NCBI GenBank assembly: GCA_024275415.1
Contig: JAJRZD010000024.1
Coordinates: 1 to 64,000, forward strand
Length of the DNA: 64,000 nucleotides
From: an archaeon
GTDB taxonomy: Archaea; Asgardarchaeota; Thorarchaeia; Thorarchaeales; Thorarchaeaceae
Direction of reading: 5' to 3'
In this document: positions 39,342-48,927 of the stretch, one piece after another
Numbering within the stretch: the first letter of the stretch is position 1
How the letters are laid out: each line of letters opens with the position of its first letter
The notes under the pieces: model-generated
What the model saw: the letters and a program-made list of their open reading frames with translations, nothing else
Told to the model about the DNA's origin: nothing
The model's database searches: none
Made by a program: the position numbers and the translations under genes

Positions 39342-39366
39342 CTAGATACTGGTTATGACCAGAGAG

Positions 39367-39720
39367 TTATCCACTGCGTTCATTGGAGGATGAAAGCAAA
39401 TCTCTTGTTTGGGGGATTGTCCCGTCATCATCGACTACTTCAATCTTTCCAGACCGGCCAAGTGAGAGTTGCATCTTCCCTTGCCATTCTTTTGCCCACC
39501 CATTGGTGATTCGAACTACCTTGCCAGCGGAGAGACCCTCGCCTTCTCTAAATCCCCATAGCGAAAGTATAGCAGTACCGCTATCGTCAGCAACCAGAAC
39601 CTCTGTCAATTGGGTCTTCCGTCCACTCTTGGTCGTAATTATTCTTGCAGGGGCTACAGATACGATCCGTACAACAAGTTCAGAAACGTTCTTCCCAATT
39701 TCCACTTCATTTAGCTTCAA
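39367..39720 (-). CDS. OB-fold single-stranded nucleic acid-binding protein
   Basis: VSELVVRIVSVAPARIITTKSGRKTQLTEVLVADDSGTAILSLWG...GKVVRITNGWAKEWQGKMQLSLGRSGKIEVV. Confidence 0.8.
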   Translation of the reverse strand: MKLNEVEIGKNVSELVVRIVSVAPARIITTKSGRKTQLTEVLVADDSGTAILSLWGFREGEGLSAGKVVRITNGWAKEWQGKMQLSLGRSGKIEVVDDDGTIPQTRDLLSSSNERSG

Positions 39721-39790
39721 TTACTGAAACCTCTAACCCCTTAGAGAATGAGGTTCCAAATCAGTCTTTTGTACTGGTACAAAAAAGACT

Positions 39791-41455
39791 CTACTTTAAT
39801 GCATCTTCCTCTTCAGCCATCACAGCGAATAACTCATCGAGTGCATCAAGATCCTTTTCTATGTCTTCGGGTTCATCCTCGTTCAGACCGGCCATGCCCT
39901 CGTCAGGAGCGCCCAGAATAGTTTCAAGCTCTCGCAACGCCTCGTCCGCAATCTCAGAATCAGTTAGAGGTCTGTCATCCTCAGAAAGGGTTTCCTCACT
40001 TGAGAATGCCTCTAATGCATCATCTAAATCTTCCTTGGACACTCGGTCTATTTCAGCAGAAATGATATCATCTGCATCCAGTGCCTCTGAGATGATGTCT
40101 TTTGCCATCTGCGTCGATTCATCCAGACGAGAAGAGGATGGAGCTTCGTGATCCTCTGGGAGGTGGTCATCGACTACAGTAGATTGTGTGTCAGGACCGA
40201 TGGTTGGGGCGGTTTCAACGGATTCAGCCGGGGATGGTTCAAGATGGGAGGGCGTACTGGCCTCGATTGTTGTGTCCAGTCCTACCTCGTCTTTCCGGGC
40301 AAGAGCAGTATCATGGAATTCCACACGAGGAGCCGGAGTTTCTACCGAAACAACAGAAGGGCTGATGGGAGATTCATCATATTCGTCATCATCAACTTCG
40401 ATCTCTTCTATGATCTCATAATCATCGCCAAGCTCATCAGGGCTGATGATATGTCCATCTTCATCAACATAGACCTCTTCATACTATTCCTCTTCGTCTT
40501 CCTCTAAGGATCCAAGTTCGACTCTCGTTTCACGGAGTTCATGTTCGCTCATTGCTTCTGCAGCTTCATGAGTAAACTTGAGCAGTTCCGAAGCAGGAAG
40601 GTCTGGGAGTGCAACACCGACATATTGTGCCGCCGCATTCATAAGAATCCGGAGCATCTCGTCCCTTCTTGATGTGTCAATCGCCACCATCGGATATGTA
40701 GGAATGCCAAGAATCTTTTGCACCACCTCTGGGCGCATCGCATTGGGCTTGTCCTGTTTGTTTGCTAATGCAAACACGGGCACTTTCGGAGCATCACGCT
40801 TGATAAGCTTAAGGATATCCTTACTAATGATAACATTTCGGAGTGACGAGTCACATACAAGAAAAATGACATCTGCACCATGGAAATAGAATTTCCACAG
40901 GTTCCTGAATCGTTCCTGACCTGCAAAGTCCCAGAGAACCAGGGAGTAGTTCCCGAATCGGATATTCTCGACAGTTTCTAGGTTCAATGCAATTGTTGGA
41001 ACATATTGGAGTGGAGGTGTATCGCCCATCAAAAGATGTAGTGTGGTCGTCTTTCCCACACCGCCCTCTCCAACAAGCGCGATTTTCAGTCGCGTAATAA
41101 CAGAGTTCTCGATAATCTCCTCGTATTGTTCTAGTAGCGTCTGTAGCCCAGATTTCACAAGTTTGGATTTAAGTGCCTTAAGAGCTGCCTCCAAGCGTTC
41201 TCCAATAGACGATTCGTCTTCGCCCTTGTCAGTCACGAACACAAGAACCACATCAGACACAAGGTCTCTTGCGTGGAACTTGTCATCACCGATAATCAAT
41301 GGAAAGTTTGCCAGAGATGCATCTTCAGCTCGAAGATCCTCTCGGGTCTTGATGAATTCCAGCAAATCGTTTTGTTCCACTTCAACTGGCCAATATTGTG
41401 TTGATGCGAGAATCTCATTAGTCGAGATTCTTACGAGGTATGTGTTGTGAATCAC
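39791..41455 (-). CDS. Longin-like plus Arf-like GTPase (40484-41455) continuous in frame, through one UAG (40484-40486), with an acidic tail (39791-40483)
   Basis: MIHNTYLVRISTNEILASTQYWP... then KIALVGEGGVGKTTTLHLL, LWDFAGQERFRNLWKFYF, ANKQDK; ...LEEDEEE-*-YEEVYVDEDGHIISPDELGDDYEIIEEIEVDDDEYDESPISPSVVSVETPAPRVEFHD...; no ATG/GTG/TTG in frame between the UAG and GTG 40324. Confidence 0.8.
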
Positions 41456-41889
41456 TACAAGTCACCAGGCTATGATTGAGGTTCATTCCGCGTTCTACTA
41501 CACTTCTTTCAGGGATTGCTTATGAGATAATTGTGTGTGTTGTTGCATACACTACTATTGTAGGAAAAATGTTGTGTGTGATGTTGGAAAACGGAACCAC
41601 AGGCGTGGCTCCGCATCCGTGGATTGCCGTCGTACTGAATACATGGAAGAAATCAGTTATGCGCAAGTTGGGAATTACTTCCCGGGGACCAATGCGTAGA
41701 AACTCAATAGGGACCGTAAACCGTGTGTGTTGCGAATGCGAGTTCCTATGACGGGGATCCATGTACTCAACACAATTGGCGTGATGCAAGAGATTCTTTT
41801 GCATATGAACTTTCCTAGTCTTGAAATAACGAACAAGTGTTCAATATATTGGAACCAGCAGGAATGAATAGTGCGTTCGTCAGAATCAT

Positions 41890-43029
41890 CTACCGCGGGA
41901 AGTTATCTCGCAGGAGGCGAAGGTGCTGATGTACCATCTCCCTGAGCCGAGGGTCGTCTGGGGTCTTCTCAAGATCCTCAATCAATGTGCTGAGGAAATA
42001 CTCGGGGAAGAAGAGGCGAACCCGGATATCGTTAAGCAAGAAAAGCCATTTGTCATATTCGCCTGATGGTCCCTTTCTTCGCTTCTCAGTCACTACACGA
42101 TACTTTTTCAACATCTGAATGGCCTGCTTGAGATCCTTTGGAGGGATTCCCAAAGTGGCTTCCAGTTCGGAGATATTTGTGGGTTGTCTGCGTAGCACAG
42201 TAAGAATGTCATAAGCATCGGGGTCTGCCAATATCTGAGCCACAGCCACTGTATCCTCGGGGGTCTTTTGCCATTCGGTCAGGAATTCAAGTACCTCTGT
42301 CTTATACTCTGCTGCAAGCTCAGGATCAAGAACCGAGGTTGCAGATTCCATTGAAACCAGAGGTGGAGCTCTGAATACCTCAAGGTCTTTAATCATGAAA
42401 ACGCAACTCCGTCCAATCTCATCTACCCACTCAGTCTTGACCAGTCCAAGTTCTTCGAAGGGAGCAATGATTGAATCGATGCTTACACTCGGAAGACCTG
42501 TGACCATCTTCAACCATTCCTCAAGATCCTCTTTGGTGATACCACCCTTCCATAGTTTTGGAAACACCGCACGAGATACCTCATCAGAGAATAATCGGGC
42601 AAGACGAGACTCATCAGCCATCCCGGCTAGCCGGATAATCCTCCGGTAGGTATTGTCAAGCTCTGTTTGTAGCTCGGCATCAGTCATCGAAACGACTGCA
42701 TTTGTTATAGGAGAAACGACTGATGTAATAGCAGCCTCGTACATCTTTGCATCCTCTGAGGGGGTCAATAGCAAGGAGATACAATACTGCTCTTCTTCAC
42801 GTACGACTCCTGTATAGTAGGATGCAACGTTATACTCCTCACCCCCAATGCGGATGCTAAGCGATGCAAATCCCGCAGTCGCTTCGCCCATCGCATGGGA
42901 CGTAAAGATTCTCATAATCTCCGTATTGAGATCCTCTTGATAATAATCAGCAAAATCACTTGGCACCTTTGCTTTCAGCACAGCACCAATCTTCGAGTCC
43001 CAATCAATAAGCAACATTGCGACAGGCAT
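41890..43029 (-). CDS. Hypothetical protein with N-terminal longin/roadblock-like region and C-terminal winged helices
   Basis: MPVAMLLIDWDSKIGAVLKAKVP...; C-terminal ISELEATLGIPPKDLKQAIQMLKKYRVVTEKRRKG. Confidence 0.65.
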   Translation of the reverse strand: MPVAMLLIDWDSKIGAVLKAKVPSDFADYYQEDLNTEIMRIFTSHAMGEATAGFASLSIRIGGEEYNVASYYTGVVREEEQYCISLLLTPSEDAKMYEAAITSVVSPITNAVVSMTDAELQTELDNTYRRIIRLAGMADESRLARLFSDEVSRAVFPKLWKGGITKEDLEEWLKMVTGLPSVSIDSIIAPFEELGLVKTEWVDEIGRSCVFMIKDLEVFRAPPLVSMESATSVLDPELAAEYKTEVLEFLTEWQKTPEDTVAVAQILADPDAYDILTVLRRQPTNISELEATLGIPPKDLKQAIQMLKKYRVVTEKRRKGPSGEYDKWLFLLNDIRVRLFFPEYFLSTLIEDLEKTPDDPRLREMVHQHLRLLRDNFPR

Positions 43030-43166
43030 CTTTCCAACTTCTCCGGTCCCATCTAATTGGCTTGTGCGGAGCTATTCCTTAGTACGTTTGCTGTAGTGCT
43101 CCTAAAAAAGCTTGTCACTAATTGCTCCTCTTTTTGGTGGTCAAATATGGAAAATCTCCGCATGCT

Positions 43167-43826
43167 TCAATTCTCTTCATGTACGTTCTTAGTTAAATAT
43201 GTGCGTATGTGCTGGAATACTGTATCTACAACCTCGTCTATCGTTTTGGTGGCATCAACCACAACATAGTTGCCTGTATCATTTTGTGACATATCAAGAT
43301 AGGCATTCCTGACAAGGAGAAGTCGTTCATATTGTTCGAACTGTTCGTTCTTCTTGGCACGACTCCCTGTGACTCGTGAAAGACCTTGTTCGACTGGGAT
43401 ATCGAGGACGAAGATGATGTCAGGTTCGGGAGCTGCGATATCTTCGCGATTCTTTTGGAGTATTTGCTGCCAAGACAGTCCTGTACTCGTTGACTGGTAT
43501 GCACCTGTTGCAAAGAAATAACGATCCATTAACACAACCTTACCGGCTCGTAGAGAAGGCAGAATACGATTCTCAATATTCCATTCTCTATCCTTTATGA
43601 AAAGATCCAACTCCTCTTGAGGCGACAACTCACCTGCTGGAGACCTCTGACGTATCTCGACACCCCATCGACTTTCGCTTGTTGGTTCCCTGAGTCTAAC
43701 GACATCAAAGGACCTGGCTGTCAGCCTTGTTTCGATGATGTCACACACTGTGGTCTTTCCTGCCCCATCAATCCCCTCTAGAACAAAGAGATATCCAGGA
43801 TAGGGTCGTTGCCGTTCTGATGTCAC
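43167..43826 (-). CDS. tmk: Thymidylate kinase
   Basis: FVLEGIDGAGKTTVCDIIE, LREPTSE, LMDRYFFATGAYQ. Confidence 0.93.
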   Translation of the reverse strand: MTSERQRPYPGYLFVLEGIDGAGKTTVCDIIETRLTARSFDVVRLREPTSESRWGVEIRQRSPAGELSPQEELDLFIKDREWNIENRILPSLRAGKVVLMDRYFFATGAYQSTSTGLSWQQILQKNREDIAAPEPDIIFVLDIPVEQGLSRVTGSRAKKNEQFEQYERLLLVRNAYLDMSQNDTGNYVVVDATKTIDEVVDTVFQHIRTYLTKNVHEEN

Positions 43827-43994
43827 TTAGCAAAGTCTCCTCAATATCATCGGTGAGTTGCCAAAATGAGATTTGTTTTAGATGCTTCGGTGCCATATAG
43901 CAGGATTTAGGTCAAAAACAGGCTCTTGTAAGGTAACAAAACATTTGAAACAAGTGGGAGTCATAGGAAACCATCACATGTAAACGTGATCAGA

Positions 43995-44650
43995 ATGATG
44001 GATCCCGTGACTCACCGAGAACGGATTGTCAAGTAGTCCCTTAAGCGACCTGTGACTGCCACATCCATAGTGTTCGGTGTATCGAGGTATTCTAGCTACC
44101 GTTGGTGCAAGGCCTACGTTGAAGGAGGACGAAAAGGTCTACGTCCCAGATCCACGGCACCTCGTAACTCAAGGATCCTCCTGACCGACTCGCTCAGGCA
44201 GAGGATTCTCCGACACAGAGGACTGGGGTATAATCCTTTGGAGATCAAGGCCCTGTCGAGGAGGGAAGGGACAAGGATCTCGCACATGACGGTCTACCGT
44301 TTCCTGAAGGGCAGGGGTCTTGTGAGTCCCCAGAAACAGAAGAATGAGTGCCTTCCAGAGGTGGTGCATAGAAGACCGAGTACAGTACATCCTGGCCAGG
44401 AGGGATCATCCCCAGACCCTGGGAAAGGTGGAGAGGATCCACCGGACGATACAGGACGAGTGTGAGCGGATGGGAAAGGAGTTGGACAAGTACATCAAGT
44501 ATTACAACAAAGAACGTCCACATGCGTCTTGGGATATCGCACACCCTGGGAGCTGTACGACACTCCAAGGAGGTATGGAACACCATGTTAAAATGAAGGA
44601 TGTCCCAGACGTCATGTTGCCCTGTCCTACATCTCCTGTGATTCCTCATC
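43995..44650 (+). pseudogene. Decayed IS (IS481/IS3-like, DDE) transposase
   Basis: MMDPVTHRERIVK-*-SLKRPVTATSIVFGVSRYSSYRWCKAYVEGGRKGLRPRSTAPRNS..., then a frame change to ARRDHPQTLGKVERIHRTIQDECERMGKELDKYIKYYNKERPHASWDIAHP and a further frame change to WELYDTPRRYGTPC*. Confidence 0.75.
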
Positions 44651-44683
44651 TGCTTTCTTGTAGCCAAAAACATTAAGCGTATT

Positions 44684-45358
44684 GTGAATCAATTAATTCG
44701 TAGAAGCATGATGACACGAAATAGAATCGTGGTTAGCATTCTTATTGTGATTATACTGGTTGCCTTTGGAGCCATAGTAGTTCTTGTCGGTAACCAGAGA
44801 AGGTCTTCGTCCAATCTCAGTTGGAATGTAGAGGTTGGGGAGAGCTTCATCTATGAGGTCGAATGTTTCTACTGGGACTCTAGCAGTAATGATTCCGTAT
44901 TTGCACAGTTGGCATTATTAAACCACACACACATTAGGATGGAAATTGTGAGCCTTCCACAAATCCCATCTGAGATTGATAGAAGTATTTTCTCAACAGA
45001 AGTTATCAATCACACAAAGGCCCACTGCTCATTTGAGAATAACAGTGAACTTCCAGTGAACTACTACGATGATATAAATCAGTTGTTGTCATCCAGTATT
45101 CTTCCAGTTGGGGACTGGTACTTGTTAGACTGGTGTTTTGCTGATGAAACTAGTGAAGCGTTCTATCCTGGAACATATATTTCAAAACTTCAAATGAACC
45201 ACTTCACGATAGGTTACGAGCTATGGGCTGGTGATGCTCTTCTTGAATGGTCAGCAAATGTCACATTGGAGGATGGAATTCCTCAAGCTGCATTCATTGA
45301 TAGAGATTTCATTTCTGTGGGACTGCATTATATTATACAACTTGTTCTGCTTTCGTAA
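44684..45358 (+). CDS. Hypothetical membrane-anchored extracellular protein
   Basis: N-terminal TM segment IVVSILIVIILVAFGAIVVLV then soluble domain; lies between the IS remnants. Confidence 0.55.
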   Translation: MNQLIRRSMMTRNRIVVSILIVIILVAFGAIVVLVGNQRRSSSNLSWNVEVGESFIYEVECFYWDSSSNDSVFAQLALLNHTHIRMEIVSLPQIPSEIDRSIFSTEVINHTKAHCSFENNSELPVNYYDDINQLLSSSILPVGDWYLLDWCFADETSEAFYPGTYISKLQMNHFTIGYELWAGDALLEWSANVTLEDGIPQAAFIDRDFISVGLHYIIQLVLLS

Positions 45359-45476
45359 GATTAACTTGCTAGGAGATATTCTTTGAAGATTGAGCCTAAA
45401 AGCTCAACACAATTAGTGTCTGTTTCTCATAGACTTGTGCGGTTCACACAGAGTTCGATTGATTATCCTCCTAACG

Positions 45477-47005
45477 TCACCATCCAGGAAAGAAATTCAG
45501 GCTCCAATGATGAGCACAATACCAGGGTGCTTCATTTACGTTATACCCTGCAGCTATGTAAGCTTCGTGCATACAGCAGTAGATATTGTCACAATAGTCT
45601 TCACCGCCGCTCGGGTCGTAGTCGATGATGTTAATATGATGGCCGTATTCATGCATGCCTATAGTTCTTCTGAATGACGCTATTGTTGGTGCGCTAAACT
45701 GAGAAGCATAGTCAATCATGATTTGATCATGCATAAGAATTCCTCCAGTCTGATAGAACCCATAATGGACACCTAATACTCCCTCCCATTTCTGGCCATT
45801 TACGTAAATGTAATGCGCAAATAACATCCACTCATATTTGAGAACATCGTTCTTGTGAAAGAAATACTGTTCCGAAGATATTGCCACCCTGGAGATGAAG
45901 TACCTAATGTCATGTCCAGATTTCGGTGGTTGGTGTAGTCACTGCCTGAGATTTGGCTAGAGAGGAAGAAATCAGCTCTTTTGTAACCATGAACAATGTA
46001 ATAGCTCTCAAGATACTGCAAGTCTGATGATGAAGGAGCGTGGCCAGTGAAATAGTCAACTTCAACCCAGCCAGCTTCGTGATGAGGTTGATTCACGACA
46101 ATTCTTCGATATCCCGGGGACTCAACTGAATCGCTGTAAGTCAGTTTCAATGTATGAGTTGAGTCATATGCGTAGTCGCCTAGGTCTAGTTGATATGACC
46201 ACTCGCCATTAGGCACGAATAGCGTTTGTTTAAGTTGATCATCCAGATATACATACATTGTGAATGGAGCTCCCCAAGTACCTGGATTCGCACCGTGGCT
46301 TATAGTTAGGTCAAGCCTGTCATCTGGGCCACACCTTATCCGGTATTCAAACTCTGGAGCAGTGATATCAGCAGGAAAAGACTCACTGGTAATGTCTTGA
46401 GGTGCATCATATTCATCATAGACCCAGAAGTAGTCCATTCTCCATTGATGCTCTTGCCATCCGCACCAATTGATTTGGAGGGTTATTGTGTGAATACCAT
46501 GCCACCAGATGAAAGGAGTTGTTATGTCGCCATGAAAGCCACTTGAGCCTATAACAGCAGAATAAATCTCAGTTCCATCTAAAAAAACCTTGAAGGCCCT
46601 GCTATAAATATCAGTATCACGGGTTAGCTGTATGTGGATCTTATAATAGCCGCCAAAGAAACCAGGATGTTGAGCATCGAACTTGAAGGTCAGTTTCGAA
46701 TAACCTGTTTTAATGAACCAATGCCCATCCTTTGCAGGAGTTAGTGGGGTTGCTTCGTTGTCATAACCTTCGGGATTCGATGCAACAACTGCCATATCGG
46801 AAGAACCAGTGTTGCGTTGCTTTAGTATGATGTTTTTCCTCTGTTCTTCCTCTTTCATATTCACTTCATTGAGCACGAAGATGCTGCCATTTTCCACAGT
46901 GTAGTTCATGTCTGTATTTAGGTGTCGTCGTAGCACCATGTTAAAAGGGAGGGGGTCCCAGATGTCATGTTGCCCTGTCCTACATCTCCTGTGATTCCTC
47001 ATCAA
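45477..47005 (-). pseudogene. Zinc metalloprotease-like protein split by a frameshift near 45890
   Basis: ORF 45800-47005 (beta-rich ectodomain) overlaps ORF 45477-45887 containing HEYGHHINIID; the start region lies within the IS-like end sequence. Confidence 0.65.
46937..47003. repeat. Second copy of the IS 3' end (direct orientation)
   Basis: CACCATGTTAAAA...GTCCCAGATGTCATGTTGCCCTGTCCTACATCTCCTGTGATTCCTCATC matches about 44582-44650. Confidence 0.75.
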
Positions 47006-47407
47006 AAAACAGGCTCTGAAAAACCTCTTATACTAATAATGTATTGATAGAAACCGTGTTTGGGGATCTTTGCATGGGATATAGCACTATCAGGTAAAGG
47101 ATCATTTCGATTCTCCGGTGGATAGCTGATGGGATACGCCCCATGTTTGAAAGACTGCGAAAGCGATATGCATGAGTTCTCAGTTATCGCATTCCGTCGA
47201 ATTTTACCCGTTATGGGTCAAAGGTCCCCTTGCAGTGTTTTCGTGTCCCGTCAGCCCACACTTTGAGCACATGATATGACGACAGTATCTTTTTATTTAA
47301 CCGGTCAAGTAGGATAACATATCCTAGTAAGTAGTTTTCACTGCTAGCAGGGCAAGAGAGAATGATAAAAGAGGATAGTGGATTGAACTCACGGAGATTG
47401 CGATACG

Positions 47408-48043
47408 GTGTCTTGGGTACAGGAATTGATTGAGATTGCAAGAGCAGCGGATGGGAGAGTGGCACCAACATTCGGGCCTCATCACATAGCTGTGGCACTA
47501 ACCATGATAGGAAGAGAGCAACCGATTGGGAGATACGAGCTGTGCGAACGGATGTCAGTCGGTGAGGGAAGCGCAAGAACTCTTTTGAAACGGCTGAAGG
47601 ATGCAAGATATATCAAAGCAAAAGGAAGAGAGGGGCAGATGTTGACAGGGAAGGGTGTCCGTCTATTCGAGAAAATCACAGTAGATGTGCCATTAGGATT
47701 GAAACTCGACCTGCGAGAAATTGTGATTCATCAACACGCATTCTCATATCTAGTGAAAAGAAAAGCCAGCAAGGTTACTGATGGGCTGAGGCAACGTGAT
47801 GAGGCTATAATCCGGGGAGGAGTAGGCAAGGCTGGTGCAACGACACTGATCCAGAAGAACGGGTTGCTGTATCTACCTCCGAACGACTACAACATACTTA
47901 ACGAGTATGAACATGATGCCCTCCTAATCACAGAGAGCCTTAGGGTCGAAGATGGCGACGTTGTTGTCATCGGAAGTGCAGACAGTGAGAACCTAGCACG
48001 AGAGGTTTCCATGGCTGCAGTCTTGACCTTGTTTGAGGAATAG
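47408..48043 (+). CDS. Winged-helix regulator with C-terminal DUF4443-like domain
   Basis: PIGRYELCERMSVGEGSARTLLKRLKDARYIKAKGREGQMLTGKGVRLFEKI; followed by a beta-rich domain. Confidence 0.65.
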   Translation: MSWVQELIEIARAADGRVAPTFGPHHIAVALTMIGREQPIGRYELCERMSVGEGSARTLLKRLKDARYIKAKGREGQMLTGKGVRLFEKITVDVPLGLKLDLREIVIHQHAFSYLVKRKASKVTDGLRQRDEAIIRGGVGKAGATTLIQKNGLLYLPPNDYNILNEYEHDALLITESLRVEDGDVVVIGSADSENLAREVSMAAVLTLFEE

Positions 48044-48045
48044 AC

Positions 48046-48867
48046 ATGCAGAGCGACATATACGGCAACGTGCCTAGCATCGTCATTGATGTGCATGAAA
48101 CCGGCGGAAAAGGAATGAACGCTGTAAAGCATCTGATGAGTATATTAGACAAGGAGAATGTCCGATACGTCATCAAGAAGATACCCATTGGTGATGTGCT
48201 AGGACCAGAGGGAGTTGTCGTTGAAAGGAAGACCGTGAATGATCTTGTCAATACATTGAAAGGTAGCTCTTCAGGAGTGCCTCGGCTAACCAGACAACTC
48301 GATGCATTACTACAATATGAAAAGCCCTATGTCCTGATAGAGAATATCCTTGCAATTCGCAGAAATCCAATGAAGGGCTGTATCTATGTTCCGTTCTCCA
48401 CGAAAAGAACCAAGAACAAGCCATTTTTTGTCACAATGGAACGAGCAAGCTTCATTCATCCTAGCTCATTAGATGCATTAATTGCAAGCATCGAAGAAAG
48501 AGGGATTGGAGTGTTGAGAGGGTTCAACGCAATGCATTCCGCAGGACTTCTCTTTGGGGTTCTTTCTAGTGAAGAGGCGTTGAGAGAGAAGAAAGGACAA
48601 CGACTGCCTGTGATCAGAACTCGAAAGGGCTCTGGAAATCAGAACGAGAGCCAGGAATTCTTCATTGCAGGATTGCCCCGGATTAATGTGGTAAGGGCTA
48701 AGGAACTTCTTGAGAAATACGGCACCCCTTATGAAACCCTGATGAGGGTGGATGAGTGGGGAGATATTCCAGGGATCGGAGCGAAGACGATTGCAGCAGC
48801 AAAGAAAATCCTCTTTTCACAATATGTGACCGAAGACCACGACTCTGCCAAGAAAACGGATGGTTAG
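48046..48867 (+). CDS. ERCC4 (XPF/Mus81)-type nuclease with C-terminal HhH
   Basis: IVIDVHETGGKG..., GVVVERKTVNDLVNTL (ERK motif), GIGAKTIAAAKK HhH. Confidence 0.85.
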   Translation: MQSDIYGNVPSIVIDVHETGGKGMNAVKHLMSILDKENVRYVIKKIPIGDVLGPEGVVVERKTVNDLVNTLKGSSSGVPRLTRQLDALLQYEKPYVLIENILAIRRNPMKGCIYVPFSTKRTKNKPFFVTMERASFIHPSSLDALIASIEERGIGVLRGFNAMHSAGLLFGVLSSEEALREKKGQRLPVIRTRKGSGNQNESQEFFIAGLPRINVVRAKELLEKYGTPYETLMRVDEWGDIPGIGAKTIAAAKKILFSQYVTEDHDSAKKTDG

Positions 48868-48927
48868 ACGCCACCACGATATTTTTAAAAGCTCAAAGTA
48901 TTCTCCAGTCATAGAATAGTTGAAACG

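Larger units (their letters stand above)
43912..47017. mobile_element. About 3.1-kb inserted segment bounded by short direct repeats, with IS remnants at both ends
   Basis: TCAAAAACAGGCTCT (43912-43926) and TCAAAAAACAGGCTCT (47002-47017); IS 3' end shared at about 44580-44650 and 46937-47003 (GTCATGTTGCCCTGTCCTACATCTCCTGTGATTCCTCATC). Confidence 0.55.

Noticed and set aside
41456-41889. 430-bp gap with two small ORFs (41476-41751, 41520-41804) considered as genes or RNA
   Set aside because: Opposing overlapping ORFs with no motifs and no clear fold; insufficient support.
47100-47400. Intergenic region right of the insertion considered as further IS remnant
   Set aside because: No convincing similarity to the IS ends or transposase fragments by eye.
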